From the NCBI GenBank assembly GCA_017608295.1, contig JAFCGF010000004.1:124001-188000 (forward strand): a stretch of 64,000 bases of DNA. The letters are read 5' to 3'. Shown here piece by piece: positions 23,604 through 33,714 of this stretch (the first letter of the stretch is position 1; the number at the start of each line of letters is the position of its first letter). The position numbers were made by a program, and so were the translations under genes. The notes beneath the pieces were generated by a model. That model made no database searches, was not told the origin of the DNA, and saw only the letters and a program-made list of their open reading frames with translations. The stretch is from Candidatus Woesearchaeota archaeon (GTDB lineage: Archaea; Nanoarchaeota; Nanoarchaeia; Woesearchaeales; JAGVZT01).

Positions 23604-25241
23604 ATGGGTATCTGGACTGCACTCATGATGCTGGTCGGCGGCTTGGCCCTGTTTATGCTAGGCATCAATTTCCTCAGTAAGGGAATGGAGAAGTTTGCAG
23701 GGGCGGCGATGCAGCGCCTCATCGAGCATCTCACCAGTAACCGCATCAAGGGCTTCGGCGTGGGTGCCTTCGCATCAGCAACACTACAAAGCAGTAGCAT
23801 GGTGATGGTCACGATGATAGGGATGATGAATGCCGGGCTCATGGGGCTTGAGCAGGGCATAGGTGTCATCCTCGGCTTTGAAGTTGGGACAACAGTGACT
23901 GCTCAGCTCATCGCCTTTGACATCGGCGTCCTCTACCTCGCAGCGATTGCCCTCGGATTTTTCATGCATTTCATCTCAAAGAAACTAAAAAGGCGATATC
24001 TCGGCCAGGCGATTCTAGGTTTTGGAATCCTTTTCATGGGCATGGCCCTGATGAAGGACGCGATGCTCCCACTAGGAAACAGTCCGAACGTGATCGCCAC
24101 TATGGTCATTTTCGCCAAATGGCCGGTCCTGGCTGTGCTGGCAGGGCTTATCCTCACAGCGATTATCCAGTCAAGTTCAGCTACGATTGGCATGGCTATC
24201 GCCATGGGTGCTGCAGGCACCATCTCGCTCGAGGCAGCGATTGCCATCGCTCTCGGAGCGAATGTAGGCACATGCATCACAGGATTATTGGCAAGCATTG
24301 GCGGCTCAAGGGGGGCTCGGCAGGCTGTGATGGCACAGATTGGCATCGCGACACTCGGCATGCTCATCTTCCTACCCATCATCTCTCCCTTCGCAGGGCT
24401 CATAGAACTCACCGCGAGTTCTCTTCCGAGACAGATAGCGAATGCCCACACAGTCCACAATATCTTCATGAGCCTTATGCTCATGCCATTCACCTTCCTC
24501 ATCGCCCGTCTTGTGCGAAAGTTCGTGCCTGACGACAAGAAGCGGCGCAAGGCAAAGCTCAAGAAATATGACCCTATTGAAGACCCTGCAGGCGCCCTTT
24601 CGGACCTGAGGAAGGAAGTCGTACGCTTGGGAATGTGGGCGAAGCACATGCTTGAGCACGCTGAGTTCGCCCTCATGAACCAGGAGAAATCACTGGTGAT
24701 CAAAGCGCTCCGGGAGGTCGAGTCCACAGAAGAAGACGTCGACCAGCTGCGCTATGACATCGAGAAGCACCTCACAGCCATCTCAGGGCCTAAATTCACC
24801 GAGCAGAACAGCAATGAGAGAGTAGCACTGCTCCACAATTCCGTCGATATCGAGAGGGTAGCTGACCTCTCACTTAATCTTGTCGAGTACGCGAAGGAAC
24901 TTGTCGATTCAAGGGAGAAACTCGAGGAGCATGACCTGTTGGCACTGAAGAGGATGTTCAAGGAAGTGAGGCATGCTGTCGCTGTCGCGATGGAGGCCAT
25001 AGAAAAGAAAAGCCTTCCCCTCTGCCGCGAGGTACGCACCATTGAGGAAAACATTGACGACATCTATGACATTGAGCACAGAGCGCATCTCAAGAGGCTT
25101 GATATGCTCGAATCCGGGGGCAGGGAAAGCGCGGTCTTCCTCGAAGCGATGCGCGACCTGGAACGGATTGGCGACCACACAGACAACATCGCGAAGAGCA
25201 TGCTCAATTATACTGATAGCGACATCAAGATTTCTGACTGA
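23604..25241 (+). CDS. Na+/phosphate cotransporter, NptA/YjbB type with PhoU domain
   Basis: Integral membrane transporter of 545 residues that imports or exports phosphate using sodium. Two inverted repeats each carry the family QSSS motif (LQSSSMVMV near 60 and IQSSSATIG near 190), with GANVGTCITG after the second. About eight membrane segments span residues 5-310. The C-terminal 220 residues form a PhoU-like helical domain (two three-helix units), which is typical of bacterial YjbB-like members. The upstream PHP phosphoesterases and the downstream pcm gene are on the same strand with gaps of 9 and 2 nt, so an operon is likely. Confidence 0.93.
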   Translation: MGIWTALMMLVGGLALFMLGINFLSKGMEKFAGAAMQRLIEHLTSNRIKGFGVGAFASATLQSSSMVMVTMIGMMNAGLMGLEQGIGVILGFEVGTTVTAQLIAFDIGVLYLAAIALGFFMHFISKKLKRRYLGQAILGFGILFMGMALMKDAMLPLGNSPNVIATMVIFAKWPVLAVLAGLILTAIIQSSSATIGMAIAMGAAGTISLEAAIAIALGANVGTCITGLLASIGGSRGARQAVMAQIGIATLGMLIFLPIISPFAGLIELTASSLPRQIANAHTVHNIFMSLMLMPFTFLIARLVRKFVPDDKKRRKAKLKKYDPIEDPAGALSDLRKEVVRLGMWAKHMLEHAEFALMNQEKSLVIKALREVESTEEDVDQLRYDIEKHLTAISGPKFTEQNSNERVALLHNSVDIERVADLSLNLVEYAKELVDSREKLEEHDLLALKRMFKEVRHAVAVAMEAIEKKSLPLCREVRTIEENIDDIYDIEHRAHLKRLDMLESGGRESAVFLEAMRDLERIGDHTDNIAKSMLNYTDSDIKISD

Positions 25242-25243
25242 CC

Positions 25244-25873
25244 ATGACACTCTCTCGCCTTATCGAAGAGCTTCGTGCCATGGGCATACGCGATGAGCGT
25301 ATTCTCAGGGCGATAGAGGAGGTGAAGCGCGAATTCTTTGTTCCACACGGCTACCACCAAGAGGCCTATGCAAACCATCCCCTGCCCATCGGGCATGACC
25401 AGACCATCTCGCAGCCCTATACTGTCGCGTTCATGCTCGAAGCGCTCGAGCTGAAGGGAGGAGAAAAGGTATTGGAAGTGGGCGCTGGATCTGGATGGAA
25501 CGCAGCGTTGCTCGGCTGGCTCGTGAAGCCGGGAAAAGTGATAGCCACTGAAATCATCTCTGAGCTCGCGGAGAGCGCCGAAAAGAACGTGAAACGCGCC
25601 GGTATCGACAATGTGCGCGTCCTCTATGCTGATGGCTCCCTCGGCTATGAGGCAGGCGCGCCATTTGACAGGATAATCGTGACAGCAGCTTGCCCTGATA
25701 TCCCTGCCCTACTTCTCGAACAGCTCGCGGACAGCGGCACCCTCATCGCTCCGGTAGGGGGTTCATTCTTCGGCCAGGACATGGTCAAGCTCGTAAAAAA
25801 AGGAAAAAAACTAGGGCGCTCCAATCTAGGAAAGTTCGTCTTCGTCCCCCTGAGGGGAGAGCACGGAATCTAA
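25244..25873 (+). CDS. pcm: Protein-L-isoaspartate O-methyltransferase
   Basis: Soluble SAM-dependent enzyme of 209 residues that methylates L-isoaspartyl residues in damaged proteins to start their repair. The family signature is complete: FVPHGYHQEAYANHPLPIGHDQTIS near the N-terminus, the SAM-binding VLEVGAGSGWNAALLG (motif I), DRIIVTAACPDIP and the C-terminal FVPLRGEHG. Length is typical. The ATG lies 2 nt after the Na/Pi transporter stop. Its 3' end overlaps by 4 nt with the convergent gene on the minus strand. Confidence 0.95.
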   Translation: MTLSRLIEELRAMGIRDERILRAIEEVKREFFVPHGYHQEAYANHPLPIGHDQTISQPYTVAFMLEALELKGGEKVLEVGAGSGWNAALLGWLVKPGKVIATEIISELAESAEKNVKRAGIDNVRVLYADGSLGYEAGAPFDRIIVTAACPDIPALLLEQLADSGTLIAPVGGSFFGQDMVKLVKKGKKLGRSNLGKFVFVPLRGEHGI

Positions 25874-27324
25874 CGGCGGGGCTGAATGCTGCTCAGACTG
25901 ACGCTATTTGATGTCGTGATGCGCTCCTTGTTCTGCACCTTGAACTTCGCGACATACATCGGCAGCGTTACCTGGCCAATGATGCTCAGCTTCGCCTTCA
26001 CCCTGTAGGTGATGATTCGCTCCTCAAGCGGCTCGAGGAAGTCAAGCTTCCAGCGCAACACAGTCCCGCGCTTCGCATGCTTGAGAATCTTCTCAGGCTT
26101 AATAGTCCCTATAGAAAACTTCTTGTTGACTTCGATGATATCAGGAACAGAATCTGTCACGAGCAGTTCGTCAATCCGCTGGGTGCTGCGGTTCTTCACG
26201 TGCAGCACGATTTTCACTTCCTCGATGCCCTGGCCCTTTTTCACCACGACTGCTTCCTTCCTCAGCACCACTGGAGTACGGAGGGTGAAGTAGAGTGCAA
26301 GGATAACTCCTACGATGATAAGCGTCGCTGTGAAGAACCTGAAGTCCTGGTTCACGAGGAAGTCTGCCTTCCCTTGTGGAACCAGATTAATGTCCCAGGT
26401 CAGGAACCAGCCATCCGAATCGTGCGTGAGCTCTGCCTTGGGCTCTGTCTTTGTGAATGGCACTCTCCACAGGGAAGTCTTCCTCTTGACAGTCTCGGCT
26501 GCAGCGATATTACCGTCGTTGAAATAGCTCAGGTCGAAGATAGTCTGGAGGAATCCTCCTCGCTCTCCTTCTGTCACGATGATGTCTGAATAGGCCTTGG
26601 CAGTGTAGTAAATCTCAGCGCTTCCCACAGACTCATCGTTGTAATAGAGCGTGACACGGAGCATGTCCTCAGCAGGAGGCAGCACAGGGTCAAAGGTCAT
26701 GTCTTGGATGACTATTTTCTCCTCAAGGGCGTCAAGAGTGGTCAGGGTCTCCTTCTCAGTAAGGTCGCCGCTGCTCACGATAAGCAGTTCATCTATCTCG
26801 AGGATGTTACGGTTCTTGAGTGTCAGGCGAAGCTGGACAGTATCTCTCGGGTCGATTTCAACCGGGAAATCAGCGTTGAGGCTGATGGCAGGCCTGTATG
26901 TTCCTGATACGCCGGAGCGCAGGTTCACCTCGAACTCCTGGCGTGCAGACTGCCCACTCTCTTCTGACGTGATGAGCAGGCCGAACCTATACTGCCTTGC
27001 GGGGATGGTCTGCTGGCGGAGGCTGATGCGGACAATAGTCTCACTTGTTGAATAGGCAGGAATCGTGATGCCAGTCAGTCCGTGGTATAAGGGATCTGTG
27101 CGGAGAATCCACTCTATGTCTCCCTCAAACGTGAGGCGGACCTTCTGCTCAGTCCCGTATGGGTTCGTTATCTTGAGCAGATATTCTGCTGCCTCATCCT
27201 TCAGGATGGTGTCTTCTATCACTGTAAGCTCTGAAGTGAGCCCCAATTGCGCTGATGCTGAAGGTAATGTTAGCATGCAGAGAAGCAACAGTGCTATGAA
27301 TGTCGATACGTGCCTTTTGGTCAT
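25870..27324 (-). CDS. Exported single-pass membrane protein with Ig-like domains
   Basis: Protein of 484 residues with a signal peptide (about 1-26, ending PSASA), about 300 residues of beta-rich Ig-like repeats (for example PYGTEQKVRLTFEGDIEW and KNRNILEIDELLIVSSGDL), and a membrane helix near 333-355 (ATLIIVGVILALYFTL). It then has a further DUF11-like beta domain of about 130 residues that would lie on the other side of the membrane. That second domain repeats the phrase KNRSTQRIDELLVTDSVPD, echoing KNRNILEIDELLIVSSGDL outside. Function unknown; it lies downstream of the giant subtilase on the same strand, 145 nt away. Confidence 0.72.
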   Translation of the reverse strand: MTKRHVSTFIALLLLCMLTLPSASAQLGLTSELTVIEDTILKDEAAEYLLKITNPYGTEQKVRLTFEGDIEWILRTDPLYHGLTGITIPAYSTSETIVRISLRQQTIPARQYRFGLLITSEESGQSARQEFEVNLRSGVSGTYRPAISLNADFPVEIDPRDTVQLRLTLKNRNILEIDELLIVSSGDLTEKETLTTLDALEEKIVIQDMTFDPVLPPAEDMLRVTLYYNDESVGSAEIYYTAKAYSDIIVTEGERGGFLQTIFDLSYFNDGNIAAAETVKRKTSLWRVPFTKTEPKAELTHDSDGWFLTWDINLVPQGKADFLVNQDFRFFTATLIIVGVILALYFTLRTPVVLRKEAVVVKKGQGIEEVKIVLHVKNRSTQRIDELLVTDSVPDIIEVNKKFSIGTIKPEKILKHAKRGTVLRWKLDFLEPLEERIITYRVKAKLSIIGQVTLPMYVAKFKVQNKERITTSNSVSLSSIQPRR

Positions 27325-27468
27325 TTCCAGACCTCCCCCTAAGTAACAATAATTCCCACATTTCCCCCTTTATATAGTTTTCTGCATAGTCGTGAATAAA
27401 GAGAATAAAAAAGGAGAGCGGGCCGGCGCACAACCAGCCTATGAGCTTTTCGTGGTATTTATGTCGAT

Positions 27469-30400
27469 TTATTCATCAGATGATTTTTCATCAGGAGCAT
27501 CTTCATCAATCTCAAGTTCAAGGTCAGGCTTCTTCTTTCTCTTCTTGCCGCGCTTCAGCTCAGCATCCACCATCTTCCGGTCCCAGCCGGAATCAATCAA
27601 TTCCTTGCGTATCAGGGTGTCAAGATTACCGCGCCTGCGCGCCCTCTTGATGTAGAGGCGCAGCTTCACCTCATGCTGGTTCGCAACCCGTCTCTTCTTC
27701 AGGGCTTTCTCAATCTGCTCGAGCTTCCAGCCCTCCTTGGTAAGCATCTCCCAGATCTTGTGCTCGGACAGGCCCTGGCGGCGGCACTTGCTGATATAGG
27801 CGCGCAGCATCGGGTCAATGCCATCCTTTTTCTTCTCAACCTTTCCTTTTGCTGCAGAGAGCTCCCTCCGGTGTTTGACAAAGCCAACGCCAATCATTCC
27901 CACAAAGCCAAGGACAACCACACCGATGATGAGCATCACATACGGAGGAATCTTTAGAGATGTCTCATCAGGCCCAGTAGGCTCCTCAGTGACTCCTCCT
28001 GTAGGTGGAGTAATGCCTGGCTCAACAGGAACTTCTGGCTCAGTTTCAGACTCTGGCTCAGGAGGCGCCTCTTCAGCTACGACACTGATAGCGAACACCG
28101 AAAATTTCTTTGTTGTGGCATTGTAATAGACGTAATTGTTGGTCAGCTTTTTCTCCAGCGTGGGAAGCTCCTCCCACGAGCGGCCGGTGTGCCTCATAAG
28201 CAGGACATCCCCGCGAGTATAGCCCTGTTCCTCAATCCAGCTGCGGTTCACCCTGAAATCAATGACCGCGCTTTTGATGTTGTGCGCGAGGTTCTCGTGG
28301 TCAATCTCAAGATATCCATACACATCCCTGTCACTTCCGCCCGGATTACGCGGAGGGGTGCTGACCGCATCAGGCAGGTCAGCCTGGCTCGTGACTGATA
28401 TCTCCACATTTGTCACTCCGGCAAGAAGCTCGACTCTCAGCTTCCGCATTGGGATCTCAGTACTGCTGATAGTCATGTCTATCCCTTTCTGGACAGAAGC
28501 GCTGGTAATCCGCTTCGACTCTGTTGTCGCTGTGGACGCGCCAGTCACAATGCCGCCGCCACCGCCGCCGCCACTTGAAGGAGGCGTAGTGGTGTTCACA
28601 TTCACAGTAAATGTAATGGTGTAATCCTCCCCAGAAACAATGCCTGCGGTGTTGTTGCACCTCACGTAGTAGATATAATCATCATTGGGAAGGTCATTTA
28701 ATGGCATTGTATGTGCAGTGAAATTACCTGTTAATCTGCCGCCCATCCCACTATAATTCGTGTTCTGTGTCTGAGAATAGCGGCAGGTTGAATTCTCATT
28801 GGTTGTGGCAGAAAGCGTGACATCATTATAATTAAAGGAACCGCTTGGAGAATGCGATTCGACAAACGGCGGATGGCTGTCATTCACATTCACCCAGTAT
28901 GAAACATTGCTATTGGTATAGTTCTGGGTTGTCGGATAATAAAGGGAGATATTATACTCACCCTGTGTGGTGAAGTTCGTTAGGTTCGCAGGGGAGGTTC
29001 CACTAGTAATAATGATGCTGCTGTCCATAGAGAGTACAAGAGCTGTACCTAAGTCTCCGGTCACGAGTGAGCCGTTCAACAAGACAAGGGCGTACTCATT
29101 AACTGTGATGTTCGATGCGCTCCCGTCAAGGGTAAGATTAATCTCAGGACTCGCCCTGCTGATGGTAAAGAAGTACCAGGGCGTGGTGTTTGAATTGCCT
29201 GATGTGTCGTTCGCGCTGCTGCGCCAGGCGTGCGTATCTACAGGGAAATCCATGAGCGTAAGATTCCAAGTCGTGGCGCTCACATTACTTGGAGTATAGT
29301 TCGCCAGCACCCCTGAGCGGTTCATCTCGAACAGGACAGTGCTGAGGGAGGCATCCTGCCACGTCACGTTGAAGAGCAACTGCGCGTTCGCATTGAATGT
29401 TGTCGGGGTTTCATTGTAGGGATCACTATACTCCGGTGGCGCCAGGTCAGTTACAATGACAAAAAACGAAACCATCGCCGAGCTATAGTTTTGCGTCTCG
29501 GTGTAATTCAACGATATGTTGAATGTTCCCGGTGTTGAAAATAAGGTATAATTCGCAACTGTGATACTCTGGTTCAAGAGCGTGCCATCAAGGTAAAGGG
29601 CCAGCTCAGTGCCTGCATCACCAGTTGTCAATGAACCATTCAGCCAGATGCTCTGATTAAAGCTGATTGTACTGTTGGCAGCATTCCCGTCAAGGGTCAG
29701 ACTCAATGTCGGCGCTGCCTTTGAGATAGTGAAGAAATACCAGGGTGTGGTGTTCTCATTCCCGGATGAATCATTCGCGTGGCTCCGCCAGGCGTGCGTT
29801 CCTGCGGGGAAATCAGCCAGTGTCAGGTTCCAGGTGGTACTCGTGTTACTCGCGCTGTAATTTGTCAATGTCCCAGAGCGGTTCACCTCAATAATAGCTT
29901 CTGTGACAGTAAACTCATCGGTCCACCTCACCATCATATTCAGCTGAGCCAAAGCGTTGAAGCTCAAAGGAGTGACATTCACGGCGTCACTGAACGAGGG
30001 AGGTATTGAATCACCGCCCATTGGCGCAAAAAGACCAAGCGTGGGGAGAATACCTGAAGAGAGCGTATTGCCCACAGTATTAAGGCTCGAAGCGGAAACG
30101 CTCTCCCAGTTGCCAGCGCTCCCATTGAACCAGTAGAGAACCAGAGTCTCTTCAAGGAAGCCGCTTATGTCATTATCCAGATAATTCAGGTTGAACTCCA
30201 TAGGACCTAGTACTTCTAAAGCACTGAGGTTCACAATGCTGAGATAATCAGAGATATTCTGCTTTCCGGAAGGGTCTGCCGGGGGGCTGGGGTTAGTATC
30301 CAACGCTACCGCTGTTACCAACATTGTCAGATTCACCTCGCCTGAGATAATTACATTGGTAAGCTGATAACCCCCACTATGGAGGTAGAATTCATAACTG

Positions 30401-33400
30401 TCAGAGGAATTCACCTGATCGTCCGTGAAAGTATGGTTATCCCAATTCACTTCAATACCATAGGCATCTGTTCCGCTCACCAGGACAATATTCCCATCCA
30501 GCGTGTTGAAATTGACTGAATTGAAGCATATGCCTGTCGAATTTGTGCCTGTCGCTGATATGATATTGTCCGAATATGTGCTTGTCCCGCCTTCGCCATG
30601 ATAAATCCCTTGAGACGAATTACCGGACACCGTGATGGAATTGGAAGAGAGATTATTGTTGTTTGTGGTACTGACACTGTGGTCAAAAAATACACCAATG
30701 GCAGAGGATATATTGACGACCGTGATGGTATTGTTGAATATGACAGAATCATTCATTCCGCAGGCATAGATTCCGTTGGTGAAGTTGTTGATGCCAGCGA
30801 AATTCTTAATAGTAATGTTGTCGTAGCCGACATCATTGTAAATGCCGCTCTCAGACCCATTGCCAGTTATTGTGTACCCATTCCCGTCGAGGATGATATT
30901 GCTCGCGTTGATGGTGAAGCACGTCCCGTTCGAGGTGAGATTCTGAGTGAGCGTGGTGTCCGAATCGACAACGCCGCATTCCACCGGAATGTCTCCAAGT
31001 GGGGCAAAAAGCGAGAAACTCGTGACATTGCCTGAACTGACTGTGTTGCTCAACGTGTCAACACTTGACGTGGCGACGTGGCTCCAGGAACTTCCACTGT
31101 ATTGATAGAGAAGGATTGTGCTCTCATCCACGCTTACGATATCAGTGTCTGCATAGCTCAGGTTGAAATCAATATACGAGCCAGCATTAAGGTTCGTGAT
31201 AGTAAGATAATCGGACAGGTTCCCCTTACTCGCGGCGTCAGGAGGGGGAGTTGTGTTCACATCTACAGTTACTGCTCTGAACAAGTGGCTCGTGAAATTC
31301 ACCTCGCCGAGGAAGAGGGCCCGGGTGAAGAGGTTTCCTGTTGAGCCATCTTCAACGTAGAACTCTGGCGCATCTGTAGCATTCACCTGATCTTCTGTCA
31401 AAGTATTGTTGTGGGAGCCCGCGTCGATGTACACTCCCTGGGATGACTGGCCAGAAGTGAGGATAACATTGCCGGACAGCACACTATTGGAGGCGTCGTC
31501 GAAGTAGAATGCCGTGGCAGAAGAGCCCACTGTAAGAACTGTGTTCGACGTGGCGGTGGTATTAGTCACAGTGAGCAGGTATATGCCGTCACCATTTGAG
31601 CCAGTTGTGGTGACTGTGTTGCCAGTGAACACACCATTGCTGGAACCCTGGAAGATAACGCCCCAATTGTTCGAGCCTGTTGACGTCACAGTATTTGAAT
31701 CCATGTACGCTCCGTTGCTGGAGATGAGATACACTCCGTTGCCGCTCGCGCCATCGCTTGTGACAATATTGGAAGTGATGTTGAGGCCTGGTGAAGTGGT
31801 TATATACATGCCGTCGCTCTGGCTTGTGTTGGCGCAGGTGATGGTGTTGTTGTAGATGATGGAATTCGCCATCGAAGTGGCGACGATGCCATCAGAGAAG
31901 TTATTGATGCCAGCGAAATTACGTATGACGAGATTATTGAAGCCGGAGACCTCCACACCTGTGCCTGAGCCGTTGCTGAGAATCGTGTACCCGTTTCCAT
32001 CCAGAGTGACACCATCTGACACGACAGCAAAGCAGGTGCCGTTTGATGTCATGTCCCTATCAAGAGTGGTGTCGTGGTCAAAGGCGCCGCATTCGCCGTT
32101 GAATTCAACCCAGAAGGGGATGGTGATGGTGGTGTCGCTCGAATTCGCGGTGATGAGCCCACTATATATACCTGAAGTCGCGTTGGTGAGCCCTGTGAAG
32201 TACAGCTCGATGTCCGTGCTTCCGAGAGCCGGCAATGGGACAAGGCTGGCGTTCAGCGCGACATTAGCGCTGCCCCCTGCGGATTTCCTCAGCGAGACAC
32301 TGAGCGAGACATCGTACGCCCTATTCGAGAGTTCAGTAAGGTTGAATACTGTGGACGCATTGAGCAGGGGATTGTAATGCGACCTCAGGTTTAGGATGGA
32401 GATAGGGGCGACGAACGAGGCGTTGACAGCTGCGTAAGCGTCAAGCCTGCCTGCGCCCTGGTCACTCACGTTGAAGCCAAGGTCGATTGCCGTCCCAATC
32501 AGGGCAGCTTTCACCTGCTCAACAGTCCACGTTGGATGGAGCTGTTTGAGCAGTGCAGCTGCGCCCGCAACATGAGGGGTTGACTGCGAGGTACCGTTGC
32601 GGGACTCATTGTCGCCGCCGAGCTTTGTCGAGACGATGCTTTCACCAGGAGCGGTCATCTCAGGCTTTATCTCAAGGGTAGTGAGGCCTGGGCCGCGGGA
32701 TGAAGTGCTGCTCATCACATCGCTCTTGTCTGTATTGCCGACTGTGAGGCCGAGGCGGGCTGTTCCCGGCGAGCAGATAGAAAATTTCGTGCCGTCGAAA
32801 TCATTCTTGCACGCAGTGATACCTCCAGGGCCTGAATTGCCTGCTGCGACAATGACAATGCTGCCGTTCCTCACCGCAGCGTCTACAGCCTGGCTTACCG
32901 CATCATTAGAATAGCCTGGGCCTCCGAGAGACAATGAGATAATGTCATAGCCTGCTGCCGAAGCATTCTCGAGCGCAGCGATAGTATCTGATGAAGAGCC
33001 TGTGCCGCCTGCGCCGAGCGTCTTGTATGCTATGAGCGTGGCGTCGGGAGCGACTCCTTTCAAAGTGCCGTTGGCTGCTGCAATGCCTGCGCAGTGAGTG
33101 CCGTGGCCATGGTCATCCACGGGGTCAGCATCGCTGTTGACATAATCATATCCTCCTGCAACCTTACATGTCGTGCCGAGGCATCCGCCCAGGTCAGCAT
33201 GCGTATAGTTAATGCCGGTGTCGATGACCGCAATCGTGACGTTTTTTCCTGTGATATTGCCGAAGGCATTGCTGAACTGCCCCCACACAAGCGAGCCGTT
33301 CACAAGTGGGACACTTGTCTCGAGCAATGCGTAGACTTTCTTGTCCTCCTCAACATGATAGATTTTCGAGAGCCTGGCTGCCTCGGATGCAGGCAGCTCT

Positions 33401-33669
33401 AACGCAACCCATCCAGAAAGCGTGTGCCTCACCGTGACGTCAGAACTCCTACTGGTTGAGAGGATGCCCAGGCCTCCCGACTGCTGAGGTGCATCTGCTG
33501 TAATCCGGGCTGCCAGTTCAGTTGAGGTTGTTCCTGACGGCACTCTCACGAGAACCCTGACTGTCTCGTCGGATGCGCTGCCAACCTGGAACTGGGCGCT
33601 CACGCTGAACACTGCACCAAGTATAATTAGAAGCGCAAGAAAAAATGCCCCTCCCAGCCCCCTCTTCAT
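27469..33669 (-). CDS. Giant membrane-anchored subtilisin-like protease with beta-helix repeats
   Basis: Protein of 2066 residues. In order: signal peptide (1-25), I9-like propeptide (to about 115), S8 catalytic domain with Asp150 (VIDTG), His189 (HGHGTHCAG) and Ser361 in GTSQSTPHVAG. Two NosD-type right-handed beta-helix regions follow (about 525-780 and 895-1105), then two Ig-like repeats of 188 residues (about 1190-1570), a poly-Gly linker, a PGF-pre-PGF domain (about 1730-1865), a membrane helix (about 1909-1931) and a basic tail. N-x-S/T sequons are abundant, suggesting heavy glycosylation. The tail holds two Gly-Trp helical modules. GTSQST replaces the usual GTSMAT. Substrate unknown; possibly surface remodelling or predation-related. 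Confidence 0.92.
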   Translation of the reverse strand: MKRGLGGAFFLALLIILGAVFSVSAQFQVGSASDETVRVLVRVPSGTTSTELAARITADAPQQSGGLGILSTSRSSDVTVRHTLSGWVALELPASEAARLSKIYHVEEDKKVYALLETSVPLVNGSLVWGQFSNAFGNITGKNVTIAVIDTGINYTHADLGGCLGTTCKVAGGYDYVNSDADPVDDHGHGTHCAGIAAANGTLKGVAPDATLIAYKTLGAGGTGSSSDTIAALENASAAGYDIISLSLGGPGYSNDAVSQAVDAAVRNGSIVIVAAGNSGPGGITACKNDFDGTKFSICSPGTARLGLTVGNTDKSDVMSSTSSRGPGLTTLEIKPEMTAPGESIVSTKLGGDNESRNGTSQSTPHVAGAAALLKQLHPTWTVEQVKAALIGTAIDLGFNVSDQGAGRLDAYAAVNASFVAPISILNLRSHYNPLLNASTVFNLTELSNRAYDVSLSVSLRKSAGGSANVALNASLVPLPALGSTDIELYFTGLTNATSGIYSGLITANSSDTTITIPFWVEFNGECGAFDHDTTLDRDMTSNGTCFAVVSDGVTLDGNGYTILSNGSGTGVEVSGFNNLVIRNFAGINNFSDGIVATSMANSIIYNNTITCANTSQSDGMYITTSPGLNITSNIVTSDGASGNGVYLISSNGAYMDSNTVTSTGSNNWGVIFQGSSNGVFTGNTVTTTGSNGDGIYLLTVTNTTATSNTVLTVGSSATAFYFDDASNSVLSGNVILTSGQSSQGVYIDAGSHNNTLTEDQVNATDAPEFYVEDGSTGNLFTRALFLGEVNFTSHLFRAVTVDVNTTPPPDAASKGNLSDYLTITNLNAGSYIDFNLSYADTDIVSVDESTILLYQYSGSSWSHVATSSVDTLSNTVSSGNVTSFSLFAPLGDIPVECGVVDSDTTLTQNLTSNGTCFTINASNIILDGNGYTITGNGSESGIYNDVGYDNITIKNFAGINNFTNGIYACGMNDSVIFNNTITVVNISSAIGVFFDHSVSTTNNNNLSSNSITVSGNSSQGIYHGEGGTSTYSDNIISATGTNSTGICFNSVNFNTLDGNIVLVSGTDAYGIEVNWDNHTFTDDQVNSSDSYEFYLHSGGYQLTNVIISGEVNLTMLVTAVALDTNPSPPADPSGKQNISDYLSIVNLSALEVLGPMEFNLNYLDNDISGFLEETLVLYWFNGSAGNWESVSASSLNTVGNTLSSGILPTLGLFAPMGGDSIPPSFSDAVNVTPLSFNALAQLNMMVRWTDEFTVTEAIIEVNRSGTLTNYSASNTSTTWNLTLADFPAGTHAWRSHANDSSGNENTTPWYFFTISKAAPTLSLTLDGNAANSTISFNQSIWLNGSLTTGDAGTELALYLDGTLLNQSITVANYTLFSTPGTFNISLNYTETQNYSSAMVSFFVIVTDLAPPEYSDPYNETPTTFNANAQLLFNVTWQDASLSTVLFEMNRSGVLANYTPSNVSATTWNLTLMDFPVDTHAWRSSANDTSGNSNTTPWYFFTISRASPEINLTLDGSASNITVNEYALVLLNGSLVTGDLGTALVLSMDSSIIITSGTSPANLTNFTTQGEYNISLYYPTTQNYTNSNVSYWVNVNDSHPPFVESHSPSGSFNYNDVTLSATTNENSTCRYSQTQNTNYSGMGGRLTGNFTAHTMPLNDLPNDDYIYYVRCNNTAGIVSGEDYTITFTVNVNTTTPPSSGGGGGGGIVTGASTATTESKRITSASVQKGIDMTISSTEIPMRKLRVELLAGVTNVEISVTSQADLPDAVSTPPRNPGGSDRDVYGYLEIDHENLAHNIKSAVIDFRVNRSWIEEQGYTRGDVLLMRHTGRSWEELPTLEKKLTNNYVYYNATTKKFSVFAISVVAEEAPPEPESETEPEVPVEPGITPPTGGVTEEPTGPDETSLKIPPYVMLIIGVVVLGFVGMIGVGFVKHRRELSAAKGKVEKKKDGIDPMLRAYISKCRRQGLSEHKIWEMLTKEGWKLEQIEKALKKRRVANQHEVKLRLYIKRARRRGNLDTLIRKELIDSGWDRKMVDAELKRGKKRKKKPDLELEIDEDAPDEKSSDE

Positions 33670-33714
33670 CTTCCTCTGGGGATGAGGAGCTCGGCTATAT
33701 AAGGATTACCTCTC

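Noticed and set aside
23933..24727. 264-residue minus-strand frame over the Na/Pi transporter
   Set aside because: Antisense of an unmistakable transporter with both QSSS motifs.
28550..28590. GC-rich CCGCCACCGCC-type tandem repeat
   Set aside because: It only encodes the poly-Gly linker of the subtilase; a similar tract at 9600-9625 encodes another Gly linker. Not a regulatory or CRISPR repeat.
29165..29830. Direct repeat inside the subtilase looking like a duplicated insertion
   Set aside because: The 564-bp period is in frame and encodes tandem Ig-like domains, so it is protein repeat structure rather than a mobile element.
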